DNA of 64,000 nucleotides from Pyrocephalus nanus (GCA_038380795.1 CM076266.1:32128145-32192144); one strand, 5' to 3'. Positions 39,327 to 51,211 are shown, counted from the first letter of the stretch. The notes: generated from the sequence alone by a model not told the origin. Made by a program: numbers and translations.

Positions 39327-39573
39327 AACATTATTCCAACTGTAGAATCAACATTCAGTTTATACAGAAAACACAACTCTCAGACTTGTCTTTAATGTGA
39401 AAGATTGAGCCTTTGTGTTGTTTTAATTACTGCTAGAATAAAATTATCTTTTGTAACATTTCAGAAAGTTGGTAAAAGCAATAAAAAAAAAATCTCCTGG
39501 ACTCTATTCACGCCGTTGGTGTTTTTATTGCCGGGATCTGAGCCTGCCGGGCGGGCTCGGCCAGGGCGTCCCT

Positions 39574-39587
39574 GTGCCCATGGCAAC
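39574..39587 (+). promoter_or_regulatory. RFX X-box-like motif
   Basis: GTGCCCATGGCAAC is an imperfect inverted repeat close to the RFX consensus (GTTGCC-N-GGCAAC). The right half GGCAAC is perfect and the left half has one or two mismatches. X-boxes are typical of ciliary gene promoters, which suits NEK10. Confidence 0.6.
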
Positions 39588-39599
39588 GGCGCCGGGCGG

Positions 39600-39733
39600 A
39601 AGTGGTCGCCAGGATCCCCCGGCACTGCGGAGCACGGCGGCTCGCCATAGGCCGGCGGGCCGGCTCGCTGCAAGAAGAAGGGAGGCGATTGGCCGCGGGG
39701 TCACGGCTGGGCGGAGGGAGCGTCGCCGTCGCC
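39600..39733 (+). other. NEK10: Probable NEK10 noncoding exon 1
   Basis: GC-rich sequence ending in the donor GCC-GTGAGT. The transcription start is not determinable from sequence, so the left border is a guess within the CpG island. It would splice to the acceptor at 44951/44952, upstream of the first coding ATG. Confidence 0.4.
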
Positions 39734-42700
39734 GTGAGTGGGCAGGGGCGGGTGGAGCGCGCAGCTCTGAGGGGCCCGCAGGGGAGGGAGGGAGAGGGAA
39801 GGGGGAAGGAAAGGCTATATCCCCAAAATCCCCATCCCTCTCCCATTCCACTTGATGACGTCTTCTCCAGCCTTGCACCTTTACCAGGTCTGAGCCTTCA
39901 GTAGGCATTGGACAACCTCTCGTGATCCACAGAGGCTCCGAGTCATAGCGGTGTATTCCCCGTGAAGGTCTGCCCGGTAGCAAGGGCGGAGAGGATGAAC
40001 TTCACAGAGCTTCGTGTTATTCTTGAGTTGATACTGAGCTACTCACTAGACCTCAGAAATCCTGGTTAATTTGTTTGTTTGTTTGTTTTTCCTTCTCTCT
40101 CTCTCCTCCCCCCCCCTTCCTTCATCTCTGAACTGCAGATTAACAGGGTGGATTTAGGCAGACTCTACAGATGAAAGTTATTCTGTGGAAAATAGCCCAG
40201 GACTGACATTGCGTGGGATCAGGAATCTGAGAACAGGCCTGGCCATTTATGGCTCCAGTGGAACTGAGGTGGTGCAGAGGGAAAACAAAACAAAAAAACA
40301 ACCAAACCCAAAACAGCAGAAGCTTGGATATTTTTATTTGTTAAAAAAGCAGGAACCTTACATTGGACTCCAGTTAATCTTTAGAGAATCCCCAAAGGAG
40401 TCACTAAATAAAATTTCTGATAAATATATATGCATGTGAAAGTTGTCATGTAAAGCAAACACAAGAGATTTCCATGTTGATACAGTCAATAAAACGAAAG
40501 AAATGCTCTTCAAACATTGTGTGGGTTCTTTCAGTACCATTTCCTAGACGCAGGCTGTGACTGGTGGGGATCTGTGTATCTGACTGCCATGTTCTCTGAG
40601 AACAAGAGGTGAACACATCAGAGTTCCCTTTGTTTCTGTCAGACTAGAGAGGAAAAGTACCTTTTGAGAACTTTTCATCATATTTAATGCTTCCTTTGCC
40701 ATCATTTTGACCATATTTGGAATCAATTTTTATTTTGACAGTAAAATATTGATAATTGCTCTTTTAAGGACTGAATTTTTGTCTGACCTTCATCTGACCC
40801 AGTTTATGGTATTATATACATTCCTGTCTAGCAACAGCATCAAAAGTCTTACCAAAGCCAAGATATAACATATCTACTGCTTCTTTACCCACCTTAAGCC
40901 AATTACCTTGTGTATGATTAGATAGTGGAACTCAGCCACTGGAGTGATTAAGGAAGGAGTTCAAGGGTAAATCGAGCAACTAGTTTGCTTACAAACTGTC
41001 CATATCCAGTAGTTATTGCTAATAAAGATTGTAAAGAATGTGAGATGTCTTCTTTTTGAAGAGAACATTACGTTGTAGTTGTTGGTGGTAGATTTATCCT
41101 TCAGTGTGTCTTTGTGGTTTTGTTTATTTTGGGGCTTGTTTTCACCTTCTGAAACTTATGTGTTTAAGTCATCTGAGATGGATACTGGATTAGGCCACAG
41201 ATCAAGTCTGGGATAATTCCTTTGTCTCCTGTTTCTCATCATGTGTATTCTTTCATTTCTGACAGGGTTCTTGGAGCATTTCTTGTCCTATCCTGCATTC
41301 CAGTGATATCAGAATGCATCTCTCTTCCTATGTAATTAAATGAACATAACTAATTAGATGTAATTATCTCCAGTTAAAATGAATTAATTAATACTGCTCT
41401 CATTGTTTTAAATGGAATGAAATAAGACTGTAAAGACATTTTCCTTTTAATGTGGTTCTGTTCTTTTAAAGAGTTGTCTGATCCCATTTTTTTTCTGGCA
41501 CAACCTAAGTGAGTGTTGTATGGTTTGTTTCTTACACATTACTCATGGCTGGCTTAATAACGGGGATAGTTATGAGGATAGTGAATAGCCTGGCTTCGTG
41601 GAAATTTCTGCTGGCATGAGTAAAGAAGAAACAGAGGAGTGAGGACTTATCCAGTGACTTCAAGAAAGTCAAGTAACTGAGAATAGTTGAAGAATATTTA
41701 ATGTCTGTTTTCTCTCGGGTCTTTGGCTAACAGAAGGAAAAGAGGGGGTTATTTCCTTTCGTCTACCCCTCACATAGGGTGTGGTGCTAATATACCTACC
41801 TGATTTAATGAGTGGCTACTGAGGAAAGATTTAACTCCGTTTGCTCATGGACAAGTTCTTTGTGTGTGGTTTTGTTTGGTAATTCTTTAACTGGTTGAAA
41901 TCTGTTCTTTGTGCACACTTAATCATGATCAAGTTGATAAATTTGTGAGTTTCACAGTCTTTCCTACTGTACAAATGTGAGGTGCTTATTGCACCGTGTC
42001 ATGCCTCAGTAATGTCCCAAATAGACTGGTGTACTGGAAAGATGATATAAGAATATCATTAAAACAATACGTGGAAATTCTTAGTCATGAGGACTCTTAA
42101 CCATGCTTAGCAGTGTACGTGGCTTCTCTTTTAATGCTCTTGAAGCAGAGGAAATAAATGCTTTGAGCTAGCTGCATTTGATTTAATCTGAACTCAAGAA
42201 TTTTGTCTATTGACTCTTAGATCCTGTTTATATTCATTGCTTGGTAATAACTGGTGCCACAGAAGTGTTCTGAGGTGGTTTTTAATAGCCTTTTTGAGTA
42301 GATGCATGGGAGAGAGAGAGATGTTCCCTGTGGATTCAGATCAGTCATTCTCTGTGTGGGGACTAGTGCTACGATAAAGGCTTGTTCAGAAGATTAGAAA
42401 TGAATGAACTGGGCTTACAGGCTGCTTCCCAGATTGATTTAATACAGTGCATGAGTTCATACTGTCAACAGTTGCAGTTTGGGTGGTTCTGTGATGCAAA
42501 ATTGTATAGTTGGAAAAAATATGTTCATTTGGGAAGGAGCAGCTTCTGGTAGTTTACAATGCTCTTGTTTCCTGACTGGTTTTCTTCTTCTTTGCCTTTA
42601 TGAGGAAGAAGAATAAAATTCAGTAGCAGAAGAATTATACACTGCAGGAGGCTGTCATGTTTCATATGGAAAAATGTATTAAAGAGACACCAAAGGCAAC

Positions 42701-43240
42701 ATCCAAACAGTCCATATTTAGCGAATAGTAAAATGGGTAGAGAGGATGAGACAGTGGTATTATGTCCTCGTTTTTTAAATTGGGAGTGCTCTACCAATGT
42801 TACAGCTGTATGCAATTCTCTAGGATAATTTTACAGACCCAGTCTATTCCTGACCATCCTTTTTTTTTTCTTCTCTCAGAAAAGGATCTGAATCAATGTA
42901 ATTATTTTTGTGGCAGCAAGAGATTTCTCTTGAATATCCTCTTTCTGTGTCTTTCTGTCTCTTTCTAGGGCTTTATAAGATTTTCAGTGAACAAATGTAT
43001 GCTGTGCCAGCAGCCAGCTGAGGGCTTTTGTGGGAAGTCAGACCTATGGAATGTACGCTTGACCGAGGGAATTTAAGATGCGGTAACAGCTAATAGAGCT
43101 CTGCTCGTCTGTGGAAATAAGCTGTGTGTCCCACTGCAAGGAATGTGGATGCTATTGGTATAAGGCATTCAGCTGAGATTCAGAAGACCTAGTTCTAAAC
43201 TATGGATAATTTCTGTTATTCTTTGGCAGACTGATTGTAG

Positions 43241-43635
43241 ATTCATGGATTGGTTTGGGTTGGAAGGACCTTAAGATCATCTAGTTCCAAGTTTACATGT
43301 CAGTAGAGCTGGTTGCTCACAGCCCCGTCCAACCTGGCCTTGAACACTTCCAGAGATGAGGCATCCACAACTTCTCTGGGCAACCTGTTCCAGTGTCTCA
43401 CCAGCCTCACAGTAAAGAATTTCTTCCTGAGATCTAATCTAAACCTAATTTTTTTCAGTTTAAAGTTATCACCCTTTGTCTTATTATCATTACACCCCAT
43501 TGTAAAAAGTCCTTCTCTCCTGCTCTCTTGTACTTTAGATACTGAAAGGCTGCTCTAATGTCTCAAGCCTTCTCACCTGCAGGCTGAACAACTCCAACTC
43601 TCTCAGCCTGTCTTCACAGAAGTGCTTCAGCACTC
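43241..43635 (-). repeat. CR1 LINE, 3' part (antisense), left of LTR
   Basis: Begins with a degraded ATTCATGGAT tail and TTTGGGTTGGAAGGACCTTA, then AACCTGGCCTTGAACACTTC. On the minus strand a broken frame reads VRHWNRLPREVVDASSLEV, typical of the CR1 ORF2 C-terminus. It continues at 44375 beyond the inserted LTR. Confidence 0.93.
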
Positions 43636-44369
43636 TGATATAAGAGCCCGGGTTTGAGCTACAAGCTCATCAAAGGGGTTTTACTTTAAAAATATACAAG
43701 GCTCCAAAAATCCACTTGCTGCATCTATTAAAAGGGCCTTCAGTTCATTTAATACCTTGAGAGAGCGCATGGGAGAAGACACTGCACACGTTTCTCAAGC
43801 AGTCAAATAACAGACTTTTAATGGCAAACTTTAGACAATAAGGGAACTTGGCAAAAATTTAAAGGGCAACATTCAACCAAAACAGAGCATTCTACAAAGC
43901 CTTGACTTAGCACATACAAACTCATACAACTTAGCAAAATCCAACTCATCTGGCTTTCAGTTAATCTCCTTTCTTGATACTTGGGTAAGAAGTGAAAAAA
44001 GAGAGTGAAGAAAAGAGAGAATTATAGCCACTGCCCCATATCCAGCATAGATCCAGCTACCAGTAGTCCAGGAGATGGCAGGGCTGTGATCATGTGATGG
44101 CCACATGGTGTTGGTTTTATCTGCTCAGGCCCCCTGTGGCCACCCCTGGTGGGTGGGACTTCTGGTGTGTCAGCCATTCTGGGGCTGGGTTATGGTTCCA
44201 GGGAGTGTGGTGTTGGGCAGTGCTCCAGGGCTGCCCAAGGAGGCTCCAAGGGGCTAGAGTGTGGAATGGAACACCAATTCACCTTCGTGAAATTTGATCT
44301 GTCCCTTCCACGCCCCTGCCACGTTTGAGTTGGTCTGAGCCAATAATAATATAATAATCCAGTGTCTCA
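43636..44369 (-). mobile_element. Solo LTR (734 bp) inserted in CR1
   Basis: The element starts TGATATAAGAG and ends GTGTCTCA, so it has TG...CA ends. It is flanked by an identical 5-bp duplication CACTC (43631-43635 and 44370-44374). The CR1 sequence resumes on the far side. No internal retroviral gene is present, so it is a solo LTR. Minus orientation is inferred from a possible ATTAAA signal on that strand. The family was not identified. Confidence 0.8.
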
Positions 44370-44374
44370 CACTC

Positions 44375-44515
44375 TGATCATCATCATAGCCCCGCTCTGC
44401 GCTCACTCCAACTGGCCCATGTTGTTCTGCTGGGAGTGCCAGTGCTGGATGCAGTACCCCAGGTGGGGTTTCCTGGGAGCGGAGTAGAGGGGAAGAATCA
44501 CCTCTCTTGACTTGC
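44375..44515 (-). repeat. CR1 LINE, continuation right of LTR
   Basis: CAGTGCTGGATGCAGTACCC, CAGGTGGGGTTTCCTGGGAG and AGAATCACCTCTCTTGA are the reverse complement of the CR1 ORF2 region that directly follows the left part. Confidence 0.88.
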
Positions 44516-44951
44516 TGTATGCATCTCATTTATTTGTCAGATACCTCCTTTTTCTACCCTTTGTTCGGCTTGTTTATTTGGATGACAAAACTGTTATATT
44601 CTCTCTTGTCTGGACAACAGCTTGTTTTTGACGTTATCCTGTAAGCACTGCTGCAACATAAATAGCCAATCCATGGTGAGAAATGATGGTAATAAGATAA
44701 AAGAAGAGAAAAAAATCCTAATAAAAATACGTGCAATAGCAAGACAGCCAGTATTATCTACCCAGGTATTAATATGTGGAATTCTAAAGGATATCCTGAT
44801 ATAATGCCCAAGATTTCATGCTGAGAAAATGGTAGAGCTGTTGTTTTTTTTTTTTTTTTTTTTTTTTAATTAAATTCTGTTAGTTCTGTAAGTAAACATG
44901 TGTTTCTTTTGCTGCAATGATATAATTCTTTTTATCTACTTTATTTTTAAG

Positions 44952-45066
44952 GAAATGAGTTTTTAGCCACATAATGATAATAGTGATACGTAATGCCTGA
45001 TCAGGACAAAAAGTTGAGGAGCACAGAAAAAGCAACAGACAGAAAACCTCATGGGATCTCTATGAG
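44952..45066 (+). pseudogene. NEK10: NEK10 exon N2: first coding exon, intact
   Basis: The acceptor TTATTTTTAAG is followed by 41 nt of leader and ATG at 44993, reading MPDQDKKLRSTEKATDR and on to the donor ATGAG-GTATAG. The match to the NEK10 N-terminus MPDQDKK is direct. The split codon AG|G joins in frame to N3. Confidence 0.88.
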
Positions 45067-45384
45067 GTATAGTATCTGATGTTTTACTTTGAACTTCAAC
45101 ACGACTCGTGTGGAATTTGCACTGGCTGCCAGAGCAGAATGCTTTAATTTGAAATGCAATATAAACATGACGACTGTTACTCTGGTCACAAAGTTTATTT
45201 ACACCTTTGTTGATTTAAGGCATTCTGGAGAAGTTGTAAATTCACAAAATGGGGACCCTAGGCAACACCAGAAAACTTTATTTTCTGCCAGTAGTGTCAT
45301 TGCTTGTTGACCTTCTTTACTCTTATGGAAATACTTTTATGTAACTATTAACACATGTATTTATGCTATTGTGTTTTTTCCTAG

Positions 45385-45445
45385 GGATTATTCTGACCTG
45401 AAAAGACATCAGTTTCTCTTGATTGTTCAGTCAAGGAACGAACAG
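45385..45445 (+). pseudogene. NEK10: NEK10 exon N3: donor lost
   Basis: Reads DYSDLKRHQFLLIVQSRNEQ, in phase from N2, matching the family block DYSDLKR. The exon should end at CAG (45445), but the next bases are TTATTT instead of GT. Reading through reaches TAA at 45467-45469. The nearest GT lies one base earlier and would shift the frame. Confidence 0.85.
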
Positions 45446-46534
45446 TTATTTTTCAATAACTGCTATTAAACATGTTTTAGAATTATAATTAGTGGTAATT
45501 ATGGTTTGTGGCATATACTTAGAACATGGTGTTCTATCATGATTAATTTTTTTTTCCCCCCAACATTAGACCTACTGTATGGGACAAGTCCCATTTAGAA
45601 TGGGTAAAAGAATGAAACTGCTCCTCCTCCCATCTTACTATGCCATATATTTTTTTATTTTAATGGGAAAAAATTGCTTTGTTTTGTATCTTGAGTAGGT
45701 TTTATGCAGCTATTGTTGCATATAGTCAAGTAGTCTAACAGATTTGTTCTCCTCCATGCCCTTCCACAATGTCACAAGAAGGTAGGCTTAGAGATGTGTG
45801 AGTTATAACAAAGGGGAGAGTGTTAAAAAATATAAAATAAGATCAGCATTTTAACCATAAACAGTTTGTCTTTGGAGAATAACACTTGAGCTAAAAATAT
45901 TCAGGGCATAAATATCAATGCATGAAACTTACAGGACACAGTAAAGTCTCCTTCGCCTCAGCTCACTTAGTGAAGCTTGTATTTGCCATTTGAAGCAAAG
46001 CAAATCAGCATGTGATGATGGGTGTGAGTCTTCGAAATGCTGGAACATTTTCTCCCTTTCTATTCTGTAAAAAGATATGACAAAATGATTTAGGGATTCT
46101 CCATGTGAAGTAGGAGTTGTGCACTTTCTAACTGGTTAGAGGCCTGGAATTGCTTCTGAGCCAAAAGCTGAGACATGTGAATTCTGCTACCTAAAAAAAT
46201 ATGTGAAGGCTGTGCAATTGTAGAATTTGGACAGGTAAGGAGCATAGATAATGAGCGTGTGTTGCATATTTTGTTGAGTTTTGCTGTTATCAATTTTAAA
46301 AGACACCATTCATCACATTTTGTTTATCTCCATGTACTTGTTTTCCAGTATAGCTCTGCATCAGTTTTCTATCACCTCAGTTTTGTTTCACAGGATTGTG
46401 CATATTTTATAATGGGAAGTTATAGTTCAGAAGTTCAAGTCAGAACTTGAAAAAAGGTACTTTTGCTTGATAATATTCTCATAAAACTTAAAATGCAGTG
46501 TTTGCCTGATGACTACTATCCCTTTCCTCCTTAG

Positions 46535-46663
46535 CTTCCAGCTATATATTTTGGAAGTATTCAAACCAGTGTGACGAGCTTGTCAAAAAGTGAAAAGCAA
46601 TGGACAAAAACCCAGTGGTCAATGGCAAGAATCAACAGAAGCTGCCCAGCTTGAAAAAATTAG
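46535..46663 (+). pseudogene. NEK10: NEK10 exon N4: frameshifted
   Basis: Good acceptor (CCTTTCCTCCTTAG) and donor (TTAG-GTAAAA). The first half matches LPAI and SKSE in frame 0. The second half matches GQWQESTEA and LEKI only in frame +1. The length of 129 nt is one more than the phase requires (2 mod 3 expected). Kept in frame 0, it stops at TGA 46652-46654. Confidence 0.85.
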
Positions 46664-47161
46664 GTAAAAATAAAAAAAGTGAATATGATGACACTGTTGT
46701 TTCTCCAGGTATCTTTATATCCTTGTATCTAAAGCTTGTTGAGGTGTTGAAGGCATTTATATTCGTACTTATGTCTATACTTAAATACTTTGATATTAGC
46801 TGAGTATTTGAGATATGAATCATGTATTTTTAACTTTTTAAACCTAACTGTGAATGTTTCTGCCTTTGTAAGTTTCAAACTCCCACTCAAAAGAGTATAG
46901 TATTGGGAGTTAATATACTAATTTTAAATAGTGATCATTTCTTTATTTGGAAAACTTATACCATTATAATACTCACAAAGTATGCATGAGACTGTTCTTC
47001 CATACTGTTAATGTCTGGCAATCTGAAATTGTACTATTCCATGGTAACTGCTGATATGTTATTTCTTAATTTTTCTTGCTAATATTATGTTTTGGCAGTC
47101 TAAAATTATCTTGTGGCAAGTTAATTTGCAATTCAGCATTTTTTTTTTCCTATCTCATTAG

Positions 47162-47260
47162 TGTGACCTACAAGAATGAGAGAAATTTTAGCAAACATCC
47201 CAAACATAGGCTGTTTCAAGATATCTTTATGGCTTTAGTTAAGAACAGACTTACTCACAG
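47162..47260 (+). pseudogene. NEK10: NEK10 exon N5: intact
   Basis: Reads VTYKNERNFSKHPKHRLFQD and then IFMALVKNRLTH, a close match to the NEK10 block YKNERNFSKHP. Acceptor CTCATTAG and donor AG-GTCAGT are sound. The open frame continues past the donor for some 27 codons, but this is intron. Confidence 0.92.
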
Positions 47261-49726
47261 GTCAGTATATCGAACACATTCATATCCAAGCAGAAGGTCC
47301 ACTCTTGCTTCCCTTAAGCGAAGAATGAAGATGCATGGATAATATTGCATATTGTTTCAACAGTACAATTCTGTGTGGAAACCACCTGCTGCACATCTCT
47401 TCATAATCTCAGTTTTAAACAACCGCTTCTGTTTTGGCTTTGGGGAACAAATGCTCAGGTTAGTGGGACAGAATAAGGTAGGACTCAGTATATGATGAAA
47501 CTTGGATGACCAAAATTCTAACAATTGCTATGTTTCCTTGATAATTTATCTATATCTAAAATCTGTAATCTACGATTTGCTTTCCTAATTTATTTTACCG
47601 ATTTTATTTGGATTTGATGAACTGCTACCTTTATTGGCAGGCCAGTGGTTTTCATAAAATTCAGATGAGTTTGTGCCATTTGTTCATATTTATTTGTACT
47701 TGTGTGTATTATAGGATTAGAAGGGGAAATCCCTTTCCAGTGCTACTCTCATTTAAGTGAGGAAAAAGTGCAAGACCTTAGTGGTGGCAGATAAAGGTAT
47801 TTTCTGGGAAAAAAATGCATTTTTCAGGAATTCTTTTACTACACTGCACTGTGTTGTATTTTTGCTTTTTAAAGCCCAAACAAAAACCTTAAATGGTACA
47901 GAAGCTTAAAAGAGGAATCCTAGAGCACTTGAAAGTATTAATGTGTAACTGCTGGAATTTATAGAAGAACCTAAAAAAATCACATAGCTTGCTTAGACCT
48001 TTATTCAAAACTAGCTGGGGAACTAGGGACCTCATAGTTGATTATGTAAATGCCAGTGAATTCAAAACAGATAATTTAAGTGATTTATAAATCTAGTGCC
48101 TCTTTTTTGCACCTGAACTCAGTACTCACCAGGGGGAGGTCAGTGTCTCAGCTTCATTTACCAAAAATTCTAAGAATAGCTCACACTGTGAATTCCCAAG
48201 TTCTGTTTTTACGTTGGGGCACGCTTGGCTTATGTTTTGGTTTTCTTTGGCAATTCTTGTTGTTAATAACAAGATATATCAAAATGAGCCTCTTGTATTA
48301 AAAATGAAAGCACTCAGGTAAGATTAATGAAACGAGCATATATTGTTAGGCATGCAAAACCCATATGTGTTCTCTTTGGAACTACTGCCACTTCTTTGTG
48401 TCAGAGCCATAGACTGTCACCTTGATTTGCATTACATGCTTTGGCTGGCATCACAATGTTGTTTGGGTGCAAGAAAAAAATCACCCTTCCTTACCGGCAT
48501 TGCTGTGTGTGCAGAAGTCCTGGTTGCACGTGGTTCTGTTGATGAGAAGGCTGTGATCAGCTTAGCGTAAGTAGTTTGGATAAAGTGGATAACTGAGGTT
48601 GAAAAAATCCTGCTGGCGTAAGCTGGATATACACTGGTGTACCTAGTAGTGTGTATTGTAAACGTAACCATAGAAGAAGAGGCTCTCAAATGTTATCCAG
48701 GCTCAGAGAATGACTGTGCCCTATGGCAATATCTTCAGGTCACTTTAAATAAACCTGAACTGCAGATTTTGCACACTGGTATATGGTTGTTGTTTTTTTC
48801 TCCATGGAAGTTTTGTGCTGTTCTGAAGATGCCAATTATGGAATCATAATGAAAAATAGTATTTCTTGGGGCAGAATATTGGCAGAGGGGCTGAGATTTT
48901 GTTAGCACTTATTTGTAAAACATTTCTTTTTATCAGTGTATTTTTAGCTATTGGCATCATTCCCAACTGCAAATGATAAAATAGGAAGAGAACTGACATG
49001 TCCCATAAACTTCTGTTTCTTGGAAACTTATCCAAACAGATTCTGTCCTCTCAATGAAAGCAACAACAAAAACATGCAGCAAAGATGTCTAATTTTAGGT
49101 TTATTTGAAATAGAAAAATGGGGTTATATACCTTCAACAGACAATGGAAACTGTGATTCTGTTACTGGTATTTTATGCAGGATTACTGCCCCTGGGTGCT
49201 TTGTGCAAATCTGCAAATTTGACTGTGGTTCCTGCCAAGCCTTGTGCTGGAGAATTGTGTGGAGGAATATAAAGAAGGAAGTTCTATGGGGAAATACAAT
49301 CCTATTTCAAGAACATTTGAACTATAGCTATTTATATTTCTATAGCACCCATATTTTTATATACGTGTGTTTTGTGCACTGAAGTTTGCTGTGTGGTTTT
49401 TTGCCCTTTTGGGCCTTGATCCAAACACTTAAAGTGTCCTTATATCAAAGCACACTAAATTTGTTCTTAGAGATAAGCATGTACTTTCCTGCATCAGTTC
49501 AGTGATAATAAGTGATGGCTGGCAATGCTCATATAATGAAATAAATTTTTTACAGCTGCTACTAGGTTTGAATATAAGCAGTACTAGAAGTTCTATAGTA
49601 TAGTATGTTGAACAGTTGTTGTAGCTCACTAATCTTCTAGTCAAATGATTCCTGAATCAAACTGTTTTATTTGTTTAAACACTATTTTATTGCACTTTGT
49701 TTATGTTTTGAACATTTCTTTTACAG

Positions 49727-49811
49727 GGAATGGGTTATTCAAGCTCCATCCATCCATTTTCTTAGAGTATAGATCTGCCTGAGATTATTAACAAGGGATC
49801 CATAATATCAT
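49727..49811 (+). pseudogene. NEK10: NEK10 exon N6: two nonsense codons
   Basis: Reads EWVIQAPSIHFLRV, then TAG (49770-49772), ICLRLLTRDP, then TAA (49803-49805), YH. Family residues match on both sides of each stop, so these are true in-frame stops in the homologous exon. Splice sites TTACAG and CAT-GTCAAT are still present. Length and phase are correct. Confidence 0.9.
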
Positions 49812-50425
49812 GTCAATATATATAAAACTCTTGTTTCTTGCTTGGATAAGAGAATGCGTATAAGCATCGTGCATATAAGCTGTGTTGGTGCTTGTGTATA
49901 AAGACATTTGTTCTTATGAATGCATATTTATTATATGTATGTGCCTATATTTCTGTATGTGAAGATGTGATTTGCAAGCAAACAGATTCCAAGAGTGATT
50001 TTGCACTGTTACTGCATAATTTGCTTATTTTCTGGTATTTCTTACATAGCGTTCGTTGTTGCTAACCCTAACAAACAAACTGTAAATCTCCATAACAGAT
50101 GGACGGGTCATTCCACTGGGCCCTAGGCTCTGGACTTGACTTTATCATATAAATATGTAAAGTTTCCATAACCTATTAAGTGAAGAAAACTGAGAGCCAC
50201 AGTTTTAGAACTTTTAAAATTTCACTTCTGTTTTTATCTACTTACTTTAAGTAATTCTTAAATCTGAAAGTGTTAAGCATTTCAAGCATCCACTGACTTT
50301 GACCACTGGAGTCAGGGTTTCTCCACAAACAAACAAAGTTTGTTTCCAGGACAAACAAAGCATTTATGTTCTAGTAGTCTCTTTTTCTGGTATTTTCCAT
50401 ATTTTGACTAATTTTTTTTCTGTAG

Positions 50426-50467
50426 GAGGTACTCCACAGCTTGGGTGGAATTGAAAATCTAGCTCAG
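50426..50467 (+). pseudogene. NEK10: NEK10 exon N7: intact
   Basis: Fourteen codons, EVLHSLGGIENLAQ, a near-exact match to the family. The acceptor is TTCTGTAG and the donor CAG-GTAGAA. Confidence 0.92.
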
Positions 50468-50795
50468 GTAGAATTCCCCTTGCCCATTAGGTTGCATGTC
50501 ACTTTATTATGTTTGGAATGAAATACACTGCAAAAAGCAGTGTACATATATTCCTAGTTTATGGAGCGAAGAGAATCCATTACTCTCTTTGCACATAAGC
50601 AGATGGTGTGGTCTTTTTCACTGGTGTTCAAAAGTATACAAAGCAACTGTCCCTATGTACTATTCATTACAGAACATTTTTTCATGAAACAGATGCACCA
50701 CCTACAGGCTATTTCTGTGCATAACATTCTGGGTTTATGAAGTCTTAAAACTTTTGTTTTTGATTGTATACTTTATTTTTTGTCTCTATTTGTAG

Positions 50796-50874
50796 TATAT
50801 AGAAACAGTAGCAAAGAGCTGTCTGAATTATGGAGAGGAGCAGCATGATGTAGACAAGTTGGTCAACATGACGT
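50796..50874 (+). pseudogene. NEK10: NEK10 exon N8: intact
   Basis: Reads YIETVAKSCLNYGEEQHDV and then DKLVNMT, matching the family block DKLVNMT. The acceptor is ATTTGTAG. The donor ACGT-GTTATA is weak. One base of the next Tyr codon stays on this exon. Confidence 0.9.
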
Positions 50875-51211
50875 GTTATAGCTGGTAACAGACATGATAG
50901 GGCTGCTTACAACTTTTTGTGTGAGGTTTAAAATGTTTAGAATACTGGAGGTGGTCATTAAGATATTACTAGAATCATTGTAGGCATCAGCACACAAATA
51001 AAAACTGAAATTCCTGTGAAAAAATACATCTTGTTTTTCTACATTTAAATATTTAAGAAATTTTTACCTCTTTATGCATTGAAATGACGGAATAAAATTA
51101 GCTAGTCGCAGTTCAAAGAATTTATGCAGTGTTTTGCTTCATTATCTAACTGGTACAATGAAAATATTAAGTGGTAAAGACTCAATTTATGTAACTTCTT
51201 TTGTTCCATAG

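Larger units (their letters stand above)
35014..39345 (+). other. SLC4A7: SLC4A7 3' UTR (long form)
   Basis: AT-rich sequence with no open frame of interest, containing simple T-rich runs at 36431-36458, 36870-36891 and 38066-38130. Two poly(A) signal clusters suggest a short form ending near 36200 and a long form ending near 39345. The long form gives a UTR of about 4.3 kb, in line with the roughly 4 kb UTR known for the mammalian gene. The exact ends are inference. Confidence 0.65.
39515..39760 (+). promoter_or_regulatory. NEK10: CpG-island promoter of NEK10
   Basis: The only strongly CpG-rich patch in the window, with many CG dinucleotides, GC-box-like GGGCGG and an inverted CCAAT box (ATTGG at 39688-39692). 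An RFX X-box-like element sits at 39574-39587. A strong donor (GCC-GTGAGT) at 39733/39734 fits the end of a noncoding first exon. The position between SLC4A7 and the first NEK10 coding exon, in the same orientation, matches the gene order known in mammals. Confidence 0.8.
39734..44951 (+). other. NEK10 intron 1
   Basis: Holds the CR1 with nested LTR (43241-44515), a GTTT tetranucleotide run near 40070-40089 and a 24-base poly-T near 44846-44869. From 40500 to 43200 no gene or recognised repeat is seen. Confidence 0.55.

Noticed and set aside
39469..39983. Several overlapping open frames of 80-150 codons in the CpG island on both strands
   Set aside because: GC-rich DNA has few stops. The frames overlap on both strands, show no family resemblance and lie on a promoter.
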